From: JAJDAT01 sp964570665
GTDB lineage: Bacteria > Nitrospinota > Nitrospinia > Nitrospinales > JAJDAT01
Direction: 5' to 3'
NCBI GenBank assembly: GCA_964570665.1
Contig: CAZMZH010000002.1
Coordinates: forward strand, 1-64,000
Length of the DNA stretch: 64,000 nucleotides
Shown here: in pieces, positions 25,528-34,988 of the stretch
Layout: each line of letters opens with the position of its first letter
Position numbering within the stretch: the first letter of the stretch is position 1
Translations under genes and position numbers: made by a program
Notes under the pieces: model-generated
Database searches by the model: none
What the model was told of the DNA's origin: nothing
The model's input: only the letters and a program-made list of their open reading frames with translations

Positions 25528-27040
25528 TGCCAGTTAAATTTTTGCAGGGATAGCGCCAGTCGGATTCATATCCTTCTAGTAATCGAACAGACTCAAGAGG
25601 ACCCCAAGTTGTCGCTGGATATCCATATAATGGAGTTTCATCATTCTTCCAGGCATCTAAAATGGGTTGGACGAAGGACCAACATGCTTCAGCTGCGTCA
25701 CCTCTGTAAAACAATGTGGCGTCGCCTAAAAGCGCGTCCAGGAGAAGTCGTTCATATGCGTCGGGTAATCGATCGCTAGTTAGGTCGGAGTAATGAAAAT
25801 CCATTCCAACGTTTTTAATTTGAAATCCGCTTCCTGGCGATTTCATGCCAAAATTTAAGAGCATGCCTTCGTCTGGCTGAATTCTCATGATCAGTCGATT
25901 TGGAGTTTGGTAATCTGGATTGTCTTTTGAAAATAGAAAGTGGGGAGCGGGTTTAAAGTTTATAGCTACTTCTGTTACGCGTGTAGGCATTCTTTTTCCC
26001 GTTCGTATAATAAAAGGAACTCCGCCCCATCGCCAACTATCCACAAAGACTTTTACGGCGGCAAATGTTTCTGTGCGGGAATTGGAATCGACTCCTTCTT
26101 CTTGTCGATATCCTTTTAATGAGTTGCCGTTTAGCTGTCCTTTTAAGTATTGCCCTCGAATAGAAAACTGCGAAATTGTCGAAGGAGAAATTTCTTGAAG
26201 CGAGCTAAAAATTTTTACCATCTCATTTCGGACGGATTGAGGATCAAAAGAACCTGGGGGTTCAATTGCTATAGTTCCAAGTAATTGCAATAAATGGTTT
26301 TGAACCATGTCGCGTAATGCCCCTATATGATCGTAATATCCGCCTCGATTTTCGACACCCAACTGTTCGGCGGCGGTAATTTCTACATAATTAATGTAGT
26401 TTCGGTTCCAAAGAGGTTCGAAAATTCCATTTGAAAACCGTAGGGCCAAAATATTTTGAACAGTTTCTTTTCCTAAGTAATGGTCAATTCTATAAATCTG
26501 CTTTTCGCGAAAAACTTTAAGTAGATTCTTATTTAATGCTTTTGCCGAGTCTAAATCTTGACCAAAAGGTTTTTCTATAATCAATCTTTTCCAATTATGT
26601 TGATAGGTTTCTTCTCTTTGCAAATTACATGTTCCAAGACCGGCAACGATACGTTCATATAAGTCAGGAGGAGAAGCTAAATAGAAAAGATAATTCTGAT
26701 CGATATCGTAATCTGAGACAATAGCGGTTAACTTATGCTTTATCTTTAAATATTCCGGAATGGAATTGGTATCGATTGAGCAAAAGTGGAAATTTTGAAC
26801 AAACTGTTTTTCTATTATTTCGTCAATTTTTTCTAACTTTGTGAAAATTTTTAAATTTTCACAAATGTATTTGCGAAAACTGTCGTCATCAAATGATTTA
26901 CGGCCAACACCAAGTATTGCAAATTTCTCTGGCAATAATTTTTGCTCAAATAAACTAAATAAGGCAGGTACAAGTTTTCGCTTTGTTAAGTCGCCCGATG
27001 CGCCAAAGATTACTAGAACGCATGACTGAGGTTTATCCAT
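25505..27040 (-). CDS. zwf: glucose-6-phosphate 1-dehydrogenase
   Basis: 511 residues, normal length. The N-terminal nucleotide site reads FGASGDLTKRKLVPALF, and the active-site signature RIDHYLGKETVQN contains the catalytic Asp-His pair and substrate Lys. First enzyme of the oxidative pentose-phosphate pathway, making NADPH. Directly downstream of gnd (12-bp gap) and overlapping pgl, so all three enzymes are made from one transcript. Confidence 0.97.
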   Translation of the reverse strand: MDKPQSCVLVIFGASGDLTKRKLVPALFSLFEQKLLPEKFAILGVGRKSFDDDSFRKYICENLKIFTKLEKIDEIIEKQFVQNFHFCSIDTNSIPEYLKIKHKLTAIVSDYDIDQNYLFYLASPPDLYERIVAGLGTCNLQREETYQHNWKRLIIEKPFGQDLDSAKALNKNLLKVFREKQIYRIDHYLGKETVQNILALRFSNGIFEPLWNRNYINYVEITAAEQLGVENRGGYYDHIGALRDMVQNHLLQLLGTIAIEPPGSFDPQSVRNEMVKIFSSLQEISPSTISQFSIRGQYLKGQLNGNSLKGYRQEEGVDSNSRTETFAAVKVFVDSWRWGGVPFIIRTGKRMPTRVTEVAINFKPAPHFLFSKDNPDYQTPNRLIMRIQPDEGMLLNFGMKSPGSGFQIKNVGMDFHYSDLTSDRLPDAYERLLLDALLGDATLFYRGDAAEACWSFVQPILDAWKNDETPLYGYPATTWGPLESVRLLEGYESDWRYPCKNLTGNDEFCEL

Positions 27041-27052
27041 ATATCCAGTTCC

Positions 27053-27952
27053 TTAAGTAATTTTCTTAGTTGAATGTCCGCCAAATTGTTGTCGTAAAGC
27101 GGCCAGCATTTTTCCAGAAAATGTTTCATCTTGCCTGGATCTAAAGCGGGTAAATAACGATGCTGCAAGTACTGGAGCAGGAGTGTCAAAATCAATTGCC
27201 GATTGTAAAGCCCACCTTCCTTCCCCGCTGTCTTGAACGTAATCTTTTATTGAATCTAACTTTGGATCTTCCGACAAAGCATTTCCGGCCAATTCGAGTA
27301 GCCAGGATCTAATAACGCTTCCGTGCATCCAAGTTTGAGAAATTCCTTTTAAATCAAAATCAAAATCTGAATTTTGCATTAATTCAAAACCTTCGGCGTA
27401 AGCTTGCATCATTCCGTATTCAATTGCGTTATGAATCATTTTAACAAAATGACCTGAGCCGCATGATCCGCAATGAATGTAGCCATTTTCCGGAGCTAGA
27501 GTTTTAAATATGGGTTCTAATATTTTTACGGCTTCTGGTTCGCCGCCATACATTAAACAATAACCATTTTCTAAACCCCAAACGCCACCGCTTGTTCCGC
27601 AATCGATAAAATTGATTCCCTTTTGTTTAGTTTTAGCGGCTCTTTTTTGGCTTTCTCGCCAGTTTGAATTACCGCCGTCAATAATGATGTCTCCGTCTTT
27701 CATTAATGGTAATAAATCTTCAAGGTTTTCGTCTACTGGCTCGCCCGGAGGTACCATTAGCCATACAATTTTTTTCCCGGGAAGATTTTTTATTAAATTT
27801 TCTAAAGAGTTTGTGGCTATGGCTCCAATTTCTTGCGTACTCTTTGCGTTATCGGTACTTTTGTCGTAAACGGCTATTTCATGACCTCCGCGCAACAGAC
27901 GTTCTGTCATTTTAGCTCCCATTTTGCCCAGACCAACAAAGCCTATTCTCAT
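27053..27952 (-). CDS. gnd: 6-phosphogluconate dehydrogenase, decarboxylating (short, GndA/YqeC-type)
   Basis: 299 residues, the short class of this enzyme rather than the 470-residue GndA of enterobacteria; short forms are often NAD-linked. Rossmann motif GFVGLGKMGAKM at the N-terminus, signature DCGTSGGVWGLENGYCLMYGG, and catalytic Lys in HFVKMIHNAIEYG. Converts 6-phosphogluconate to ribulose-5-phosphate and CO2. First gene of the gnd-zwf-pgl operon. The 265 bp before it, shared with the divergent YfhO-like gene, contain no feature I can name. Confidence 0.93.
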   Translation of the reverse strand: MRIGFVGLGKMGAKMTERLLRGGHEIAVYDKSTDNAKSTQEIGAIATNSLENLIKNLPGKKIVWLMVPPGEPVDENLEDLLPLMKDGDIIIDGGNSNWRESQKRAAKTKQKGINFIDCGTSGGVWGLENGYCLMYGGEPEAVKILEPIFKTLAPENGYIHCGSCGSGHFVKMIHNAIEYGMMQAYAEGFELMQNSDFDFDLKGISQTWMHGSVIRSWLLELAGNALSEDPKLDSIKDYVQDSGEGRWALQSAIDFDTPAPVLAASLFTRFRSRQDETFSGKMLAALRQQFGGHSTKKIT

Positions 27953-28217
27953 TTATAGCTCCCGTATTTAATGGTACGAATAATGTAAAAAATTTCTTGC
28001 TATGTTTGGAAATTGAAAAGCATGAATTAGGAAATTATTTTAAAACGTGGAACACATTAGTTTTTGCAAGTATTCTTAGTTAAAATCCTTGAGAAATTTT
28101 ATAAGACACGGTTTAATGTTTTTATAAGCAGGCAATCCTACGCTTTATTCAAAGTTCATTGATTTCAAAAACCGAAACGCTCCAACCTACTATTATTTTT
28201 CATCATTGAGGCTTTTT

Positions 28218-30437
28218 TTGGATTTCTTTAAGCGCAATTTAATAATTAATTGTTTAGCCTTTGTTTTATTTTCTTTAATCGCCGCAGGTTTTTTTTTCGA
28301 AATCCTTCAACATAAGCATTGGTTAATCGAAGACTTCATCGCTCAAAATCTACCAAACAGATTTTACGCGGACAAAGAAATTAGGCAAGGTTTTATCCCT
28401 CTTTGGAATCCATACATGTTTGGCGGCGCTCCCTTTCAAGCGGATATCCAAACGGGTGTTTTCTATCCTTTTAATCTAATTTTATCTTTATTCCCCAAAA
28501 AAGAAATCGCAGAATTTTATGAATTATACCAGAGCCAAATAATATTCCATTTTATCTTAGCTTCATGGTTTACATTTATTTTTTTGAGGAAACTGAATTT
28601 GGATATTGTTAGTTCCTTATTAGGGGGAGCTGTTTATGCTTTTGGCGGATTTTTTTTAAGTCATGCGCATCATACCAACATGGTCCATTCGGGTATTTGG
28701 CTCCCGGCGATTTTTTATTGTTGCCTTAGAGGGTTTGAAGAGGATTCTAGATGGATTTGGGGATGTCCTTTGATTTTGGCGATATCTTTGCTAGGAGGGC
28801 ACCCACAAATGACCTTATTTATTTTCTATGCGTTTTCTTTATTTTATATTTTTTTAGCATGGAGAAACTCAGAACTTGTAGTTTGGTATTTATTGCGATT
28901 TATGGGGATTGTCGCTTCCTTTTTTCTTTTAGGGGCTATACAAATTTTACCGACAGCTGAATTTCTAAATCAAACAGCTCGAAGTTCATTAGGTTTTAGT
29001 GGAGCAGTTACTGATTCGTTACCCATTTCCGCTCTTTGGTCTTTTTTATTGCCAGATTGGAATATAGCGACTTATGAAAGTTGGCAGAGGTGGGAGTTTA
29101 GAAATTATTTGGGCGCCGGAACCATACTGCTCGCCATTTATGGAATTATAAACAGTTCTAAAAATATGGGTCGTTTTTTTGTTGGGGTTGGAATTTTAGC
29201 CTTAATTCTTTCTTTTGGCGAAAATACTCCAATTTATAAACTGTTTTATAATTTCGCCCCTGGATTTTCTTTCTTCCGCGTTCCCGCAAGATTCCTTATG
29301 ATTTTTGCTTTTTGCGTAGCTGTTTTGGCCGCCTTTGGATGTTCTGATTATGTTCATAATTCCGATCAAATAAATGGGGCGAAAAATTTAAAAAGGAAGG
29401 GCATTTACCCTGGTATTTTTCTTTTGGGAGTAATTTTTCTTGCTCCAATTCCTGAAAAATTACCGGACGATTTCATGCGTTGGCAGCTAAGTAATAGTCT
29501 TATCCTAGTTGGTCTGATTTATTTATTTTATTTAGTAAAAATATTTTTGCCTCGGTGGAGTCGAATAAGCGCTGTAGCAATTTTCATAATTATTTTAGTA
29601 GATATTTTTATTTATCGACCGATTTTTAACCAACAAAGGGCATCCAAAGAAAATTTCCTACAGGGCATAATGACGAATCCAGCGTTACAACTGGTTAAAA
29701 GAGAGCCGAAAAACACTCGGTTTTTAATACGTAGAAAAAACGTTATTTTAGCTAATTGGGGATTAATATTTGAATTCGAAAATATTGGCGGTTATAACCC
29801 TTTTAAACTTAAAAGCTATTCACAAATAGATCTTAATTCTTCAAAATTTTTAAATTTATTAGGTATTCGATTTATAGACGATTTTGATAGCAAAACTTTA
29901 GCTAAGAAATTTCCCGGCAAAACAAAGTTCAAAATTATTAACGATTTTTTGGAAAACGAAGACGCTTATCCCAGGGCTTTTTTTGTTACACAATCTCGAA
30001 CTGTGGATAAGTTTGATTTAAGAAAAGCCTTAAAAGAAGAAAAGTTTAATCCTCTATCGGTTGTTTATTTGGATGGTATTCCCGCTTTAACTCAACTTGA
30101 TCCAATTACCTCTGTGAATAAAATATCCCACTTTAAGAATGAAGGGGGAAGGATTTCTTTAGAAATTTATACTAATAAAAAAGGTTTTTTGGTAGTTACA
30201 GAAACGTATTATCCCGGTTGGAAAGCTAGAATAAACGGAAATGAAACAAAAGTGTTAAGAGCAAATTCTATTTTTAGAGCTATTGAGATTGAAAAAACTA
30301 TAAATAAAGTGGAGTTTTGGTTTGAGCCTTTTTCATTTGTGATTGGAGCTTGGATTTCAGGATTTACCTTTGTTTTTTTTATTTTATTCTTTAGCTTTCC
30401 GCAATACTTTTATCAAGGGAAAAAATTTGAAGATTAG
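28218..30437 (+). CDS. YfhO-family polytopic membrane protein, second copy
   Basis: About 739 residues. The start is a TTG with GAGG 6 nt upstream (28218); a TTG four codons earlier lacks a ribosome site. About a dozen helices; periplasmic loop GFIPLWNPYMFGGAPFQAD, and C-terminal YYPGWKARINGNETKVLRA, the YfhO signature also seen in the 9295 gene. It is followed with a small overlap by a GT39-type gene, the same pair order as YfhO (9295) and GT39 (12916), so the pair itself has been duplicated. Sugar and acceptor unknown. Confidence 0.85.
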   Translation: MDFFKRNLIINCLAFVLFSLIAAGFFFEILQHKHWLIEDFIAQNLPNRFYADKEIRQGFIPLWNPYMFGGAPFQADIQTGVFYPFNLILSLFPKKEIAEFYELYQSQIIFHFILASWFTFIFLRKLNLDIVSSLLGGAVYAFGGFFLSHAHHTNMVHSGIWLPAIFYCCLRGFEEDSRWIWGCPLILAISLLGGHPQMTLFIFYAFSLFYIFLAWRNSELVVWYLLRFMGIVASFFLLGAIQILPTAEFLNQTARSSLGFSGAVTDSLPISALWSFLLPDWNIATYESWQRWEFRNYLGAGTILLAIYGIINSSKNMGRFFVGVGILALILSFGENTPIYKLFYNFAPGFSFFRVPARFLMIFAFCVAVLAAFGCSDYVHNSDQINGAKNLKRKGIYPGIFLLGVIFLAPIPEKLPDDFMRWQLSNSLILVGLIYLFYLVKIFLPRWSRISAVAIFIIILVDIFIYRPIFNQQRASKENFLQGIMTNPALQLVKREPKNTRFLIRRKNVILANWGLIFEFENIGGYNPFKLKSYSQIDLNSSKFLNLLGIRFIDDFDSKTLAKKFPGKTKFKIINDFLENEDAYPRAFFVTQSRTVDKFDLRKALKEEKFNPLSVVYLDGIPALTQLDPITSVNKISHFKNEGGRISLEIYTNKKGFLVVTETYYPGWKARINGNETKVLRANSIFRAIEIEKTINKVEFWFEPFSFVIGAWISGFTFVFFILFFSFPQYFYQGKKFED

Positions 30438-32088
30438 CCCGCGCAGTAAAATTTTTTCATATTTTGATAATATTTTGATACCAATATTTATTATCGCTTT
30501 ATTTTTTGTTTCCCGTTTTTTATATTTAACGTTACTTCCCATATTTACTGACGAGGCGGTTTATCTTCATTGGGCAAAAATGATCGAATGGGATTCGGCT
30601 AATCTGTGGGTATCTCTTTTAATTGATAATAAAAAACCATTGCAAATATGGCTTTCCACAATTAACTTTAGTTTTTTTTCGGATCCATTATTTGCTGGTC
30701 GAGCGGTTTCAATTTTTGCGGGAAGTTTATCTCTTATAGGTCTTATTCAAATAGGTAAAGCTCTTCGTTCCAGTCGACTAGGGTGGTTTTTAGCTTTTAT
30801 ATATACGGTCAGTCCCTATAATTTATTTTTTGATAGATTAGTTCACGAGTCGAGCTTACTAAATGCGTGTTTTATTTGGACTATTTGGCAAACTATAAAG
30901 TTATTTGAAGAAGGTAGAGCTCCCAAGTTAAAAGATTATGTGTTTTTGGGTTTTTTAACCGGGGTTGGATTTTTAACTTTGGCAACCTCTTTGCTATTTT
31001 CCTTTCTTCCCCTAGTTCTAAAAACTTTCTTTTATAAAGAAGAGAATGGACCAGAATGGAAACATTTAATTCTTTGTTATGCGGGAGCGGTAATTTGGAT
31101 GGCCGTTCCCTATTTTCTGATTTTATTAACTCACGAAAATAATCCAATCCAAAATATTATTCTTCCGAATACACATGGTCAAGGTAAAGCAGGATTTGAG
31201 AGTCTATTATTTGGAATCCCAATAAAAGCGATAACCCATTTTCCGGAAATATTAAAATACTTCGCAACATATTTGACAGTTCCAATTTTTTTTCTATCAA
31301 TTTTTTATTTAGTCATTGGTCTTATAAAAGCCAATCGAAATCACATAATTTTATTAGTTTATTTTTGTTTTCCACTGATAGCTCTGGCTGGAACTGCTGG
31401 GACGGGGTTTTCTAGATACTATTTATTTTGCGCTACCCCTTTAATCATTTATTTTGGATTGGCAGGCATTTGGACTTGGGATTGGTTTAAGAAAAATAAT
31501 TTTAAAAACGTCGTTACAGTTTTATTAATTTTGGTTTTGTTGGCAGTTTTATTTCCAGCGATAAAACTTGATCTTCAAATAATTTCAGATCCGAAAAACG
31601 CTCCATTAGTAAGTTCAGATCACTCTCAGTTCGTTAAAAGTCAATTTTCAGGTTATGGGGTTCCTGAGGCTGTTAAGTTTTTCCAGGAAAAATCGAAGCG
31701 ACAAAAAATTACAATTTTTACTTCTTCTAATTGGGGGACTCCGGCAAACGCGATGTTTGTGTATCTGATGGAAAACCCAAATATTAGATTAATTCAAGCT
31801 TTTTGGATTTTTGAGCGTGGAATTTTGGAACCTCAAATTAAAACTTTACCTGTTCACGAGTTTTTCACTGGAAAGTTTTTAGATCGAATTGAGGTTTCTG
31901 ATTTTGATGAGTTATACCTAGTTAAAAGGTCTTCTTCTCAATTTTTAAAAGAGCCTTTTCTTTTGTCGAATCCAAATTTCGAAATCGCAAAAGCTTTTCC
32001 AAAACCAGGTATGGAGCATTTTATCGTTATATATAAGCTCAAAAAAGCGGACATACACAAAAACTTTGAATTGCGTGGGAGTTTTTAA
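30427..32088 (+). CDS. GT39/ArnT-like membrane glycosyltransferase, intact paralogue
   Basis: 553 residues from TTG 30427, which has AAGGGA 6 nt upstream and overlaps the previous stop by 11 bp; an in-frame ATG at 30343 lies deep in the previous gene. First outer loop LLPIFTDEAVYLHWAKM matches the 12916 gene (FPIFTDEAIYIHWA), as do KKPLQIWLSTI and FDRLVHESSLLNA. The soluble C-terminal third (SGYGVPEAVKFFQE onward) matches the 14130-14576 fragment. It is the intact reference for the frameshifted copy. Family function: transfer of a sugar from polyprenyl phosphate on the periplasmic side. Confidence 0.88.
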   Translation: MKISPRSKIFSYFDNILIPIFIIALFFVSRFLYLTLLPIFTDEAVYLHWAKMIEWDSANLWVSLLIDNKKPLQIWLSTINFSFFSDPLFAGRAVSIFAGSLSLIGLIQIGKALRSSRLGWFLAFIYTVSPYNLFFDRLVHESSLLNACFIWTIWQTIKLFEEGRAPKLKDYVFLGFLTGVGFLTLATSLLFSFLPLVLKTFFYKEENGPEWKHLILCYAGAVIWMAVPYFLILLTHENNPIQNIILPNTHGQGKAGFESLLFGIPIKAITHFPEILKYFATYLTVPIFFLSIFYLVIGLIKANRNHIILLVYFCFPLIALAGTAGTGFSRYYLFCATPLIIYFGLAGIWTWDWFKKNNFKNVVTVLLILVLLAVLFPAIKLDLQIISDPKNAPLVSSDHSQFVKSQFSGYGVPEAVKFFQEKSKRQKITIFTSSNWGTPANAMFVYLMENPNIRLIQAFWIFERGILEPQIKTLPVHEFFTGKFLDRIEVSDFDELYLVKRSSSQFLKEPFLLSNPNFEIAKAFPKPGMEHFIVIYKLKKADIHKNFELRGSF

Positions 32089-32116
32089 GTCGATTACTTG
32101 TTTAAAATAAAACTTC

Positions 32117-32752
32117 TTAAAATTTATGAAAAATAATTTTTATAATATTATCGATTCGTTCTGAAATAGGAGAGTTTGAATAAGAATTTTTTCCTTGAAA
32201 TCTTTTAAGTAGCTGCAAATAAACCATAGGTTGTAAACCAACTCTACTAATAAACTCTAAAGCCAAACGATCCGCTTCTATTTCCTGGTTTTTTCCAAAT
32301 CCCTCGGCAATATGGTTGGACGTCCCCCCTCCATAATGGCTCCCCGTGTTTTCTTCATAGGTTTTTTCTCCCGGATATCCGTTCTCATCAACAATAATTA
32401 TTCCAATTCGAGCGTAATAATGTCCCATTTTTAAATGTGAAAGTTCATGAGCTGCAACACAGATTAATTCTTCTCGAGAAATTGTGAAAAGTAAGTCTTT
32501 TGTGATATTGATATTTCTACCTTTTGTTACCCATGCATTGTCTAGATCGTCGTTCCAAATTACGGCTCGGTATTTACCAAATTCAGATGGAAGGTTAGCA
32601 GATACAACAATGTTGATTGCTTGCTGCCAGATTTCTCTCGCCTCGGAACATTCCAAACCTTCTATGCAGGGTTTTTGAGGACCAACGCAAGAGGTCCCAA
32701 ACGCTAAATAAAGTATTAAAGCGAACGTTCGAATTTTTTTTTTAAAAGTCAT
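32117..32752 (-). CDS. M48-family zinc metalloprotease, putative lipoprotein
   Basis: 211 residues. Signal peptide ending in FGTSC, an imperfect lipobox. Zinc motif HELSH (HExxH) at about residue 102, with the third ligand Glu in NQEIEADRLALEF about 55 residues later, the arrangement of M48 (Ste24/HtpX/LoiP-like) enzymes. It would act in the periplasm, possibly on misfolded envelope proteins. The neighbour downstream of its promoter side is lnt, which matures lipoproteins; the pairing is suggestive only. Confidence 0.85.
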   Translation of the reverse strand: MTFKKKIRTFALILYLAFGTSCVGPQKPCIEGLECSEAREIWQQAINIVVSANLPSEFGKYRAVIWNDDLDNAWVTKGRNINITKDLLFTISREELICVAAHELSHLKMGHYYARIGIIIVDENGYPGEKTYEENTGSHYGGGTSNHIAEGFGKNQEIEADRLALEFISRVGLQPMVYLQLLKRFQGKNSYSNSPISERIDNIIKIIFHKF

Positions 32753-32795
32753 CTGTATTTAAATTACTATTAATAGGGATTGACAGCAATGTTCT

Positions 32796-34376
32796 TCAAG
32801 TTTTGGAAAAGTTTTTATCTTCAGTAGTTCTAATAACGAAAAAACCAAGAATCAGAGCCAATCCAATACAAGCGAGACTGAACACGTCGCCATTTTTAGA
32901 ATAATAGGTTGGTTGACCTTGACGAGGTCGAATGGTGGTTTGAACGGTTTCTTCAATGAAAATTTTTGTTGAGTCATATATCTTACCAGAAGCGTCAATC
33001 GCCCCGCTTATTCCTGTGTTTGCCGCTCTTAAAATGGGAGTTTGATTTTCTACTGCACGTAATGCGGCAATCCCGATGTGTTGATAAGAAGCGGCGCTAT
33101 CTCCAAACCAAGCGTCGTTAGTAATAGTCACTAAAAATTTAGCCCCTTTTTTCACTGATTTTCTAACTAAATCGGGAAATGTGATTTCATAACATATTGA
33201 TACGCCAAATTTCGAAGAATCCAATTCAAATAAAGAAATTTTTTCCCCTCTACCCAGTTCTCCCGGAACATACACAAACTTTTTCACAAAAGATAATACA
33301 TTAGAAAATGGGATAAACTCGCCAAAAGGGACCAGATGAATTTTATCGTAACGTCGAACTTTATCGATTGAATCTGGTTTTAAGAAATACGCGCTATTGT
33401 AGTAAATATATTTACCCGAATTATTTTTTTCTAAATATTGGCTGCCAACTAATATGGGAATTCCCAGCGATTTAGTTAGTTGATTTAGCCAAAGCGTTTC
33501 GGGGATTTCTAAATTATAGAAAAAAGGTAATGAGGCCTCAGGCCAAATCACAATATCGGGATTATTTTGAACTGATGCTCTAGTCAGTCGTTCATAAACG
33601 TCTAATATATTTTTGCTGTATTTTTTTTCCCATTTCAACTTCTGTTCGATATTGCCTTGAATTAAAGTTGCCTTAATTTGGGGGCCTTTTTCATTGGTTT
33701 TATTTTTTAAGTTGAATAATCCGTAACCCCAGCTTCCCATTAAAATAATTGATGTGAAGCTAATTGCCGTTATTAGATACTTTTTTGAGAATGCGTCTTT
33801 GAAACTTTCAGAAAAAAACCATTCTCTAAGCGCTAAATAGATTGCGGAATTAGTTAATATGATTAGTGCAGAAACCCCATAAACTCCTGTAAATTCAGAT
33901 ATTTGAATAATAGAAAGGTTCTTGTACTGAGAATAACCCAATCCTAACCAAGAAAACCCTAGTTCGGAATGCGTGGATCGCAGGTATTCAAATGATGTCC
34001 AAAATAATGGGGCTAATAGTATGTTTCTCGGATCTTTATCGATTAGTGAAGATACAATCCAAGAAAATAAGCCTATAAAGACCGCTAGGTAGGCGGCTAA
34101 AAGGAAAAGTATTGGGTATCCTAGTAAAGGCGAAATATTGCCGAAGTTTACTAAGGTATTAATTATCCAATGCAAACCAATTGAATAAAAAAGCAAACCA
34201 GCTAAAAAACCTAACCAAAATGATTGCAAGCCTCTTCGGCCTTCAATGGCAAAAAACAGAGGAATAAACCCCAACCAAGCTAAAACTTCGAAGTCAAATT
34301 TAGGAAAAGAAAACGCTAAAAAAAGGCCAGTTAGGCTAGAAAATAAAATAGCGCTTGGTTTTTTAAGGATTTGCAC
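32796..34376 (-). CDS. lnt: apolipoprotein N-acyltransferase
   Basis: 526 residues, normal length; GTG start. Six or more N-terminal helices are followed by a nitrilase-type domain (about 225-490) and one C-terminal helix. Catalytic triad candidates are visible: Glu in WPEASLPFF, Lys in RYDKIHLVPFGE and Cys in VSICYEITFPD. It adds the third acyl chain to lipoproteins in the inner membrane, a step restricted mainly to Gram-negative-type envelopes. Confidence 0.95.
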   Translation of the reverse strand: MQILKKPSAILFSSLTGLFLAFSFPKFDFEVLAWLGFIPLFFAIEGRRGLQSFWLGFLAGLLFYSIGLHWIINTLVNFGNISPLLGYPILFLLAAYLAVFIGLFSWIVSSLIDKDPRNILLAPLFWTSFEYLRSTHSELGFSWLGLGYSQYKNLSIIQISEFTGVYGVSALIILTNSAIYLALREWFFSESFKDAFSKKYLITAISFTSIILMGSWGYGLFNLKNKTNEKGPQIKATLIQGNIEQKLKWEKKYSKNILDVYERLTRASVQNNPDIVIWPEASLPFFYNLEIPETLWLNQLTKSLGIPILVGSQYLEKNNSGKYIYYNSAYFLKPDSIDKVRRYDKIHLVPFGEFIPFSNVLSFVKKFVYVPGELGRGEKISLFELDSSKFGVSICYEITFPDLVRKSVKKGAKFLVTITNDAWFGDSAASYQHIGIAALRAVENQTPILRAANTGISGAIDASGKIYDSTKIFIEETVQTTIRPRQGQPTYYSKNGDVFSLACIGLALILGFFVIRTTEDKNFSKT

Positions 34377-34690
34377 TAGGTATTTCTCTAAATTTCCTCT
34401 ATAGTATTGATTAAGGGGCTTAAAAGGAATTTTAACAGTTTAGAAATTCTTTAGTTAGTTTATTTTAACCCTTTTAATTTTCGCTTATTAATAGCGATTT
34501 TGATTTTTTACCGGTTGCTTTCTGTTGGGTGTTACATATACTGGTTAATAAATCATTTAAATAACCAATTACTGAATCGCAATTGAGAAACATTTTATTG
34601 CGAAACCGTTTTGATTTTAAATTGCTGAATTATTAGCTTTTGGTAAATATTAGTCTTTGAAATGACTTCAAATTTAGGATATAAATTACT
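34377..34690. other. 314-bp intergenic region
   Basis: Divergent promoter region between lnt and the BFD-type gene. AT-rich, with no open frame of coding character and no RNA gene seen. AGGAT about 10 nt before the TTG at 34691 is the only ribosome-site candidate. Confidence 0.4.
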
Positions 34691-34921
34691 TTGGCTTCCC
34701 AAAGAGAATTAATAGAAAATTTTAAAAAAATTTGTATTTGTCGAAGCATTACTCAAGGTACCATAATGACAGCCATAAGAAATGGTAGTCTGTCTTTTGA
34801 AGCCCTTAGAAGGGAAATTAGGGTAGGTACCGGGAATTGCAAGGCAAAAAGGTGTAGAGCAAAAATCGAGAATAAGGTTAAGGAATATAAAGAATCCTTA
34901 AGAGAAGAAAGCTCTCCGTAA
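34691..34921 (+). CDS. BFD-type [2Fe-2S]-binding small protein
   Basis: 76 residues, TTG start with AGGAT about 10 nt upstream. Four cysteines: CIC near residue 15-17 and NCKAKRC near 50-56. The C-x-C ... C-x4-C pattern with GTGNC matches the bacterioferritin-associated-ferredoxin-like fold, in the subset with C-x4-C that also occurs as a domain in HcnB-type flavoproteins. The protein is the isolated domain with a basic C-terminal tail. Likely an electron carrier or Fe-S sensor; partner unknown. Confidence 0.8.
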   Translation: MASQRELIENFKKICICRSITQGTIMTAIRNGSLSFEALRREIRVGTGNCKAKRCRAKIENKVKEYKESLREESSP

Positions 34922-34957
34922 TTAAATAGATTTACAGAGTTTTCTTAATTATTTTAA

Positions 34958-34988
34958 GCTTGAAAAATTAGCCTAATTTTTCAAAAGC
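34958..34988. terminator. possible bidirectional terminator
   Basis: GAAAAATTA (34962-34970), loop GCC, TAATTTTTC (34974-34982), extended by GCTT/AAGC with a 2-nt bulge. It lies between the convergent BFD gene and aminotransferase gene, covering the latter's stop codon. Confidence 0.45.

Noticed and set aside
30343..30426. ATG start of the GT39-like gene within the YfhO-like gene
   Set aside because: TTG 30427 has AAGGGA at 6 nt, and it makes the protein the same 553 codons as its paralogue.
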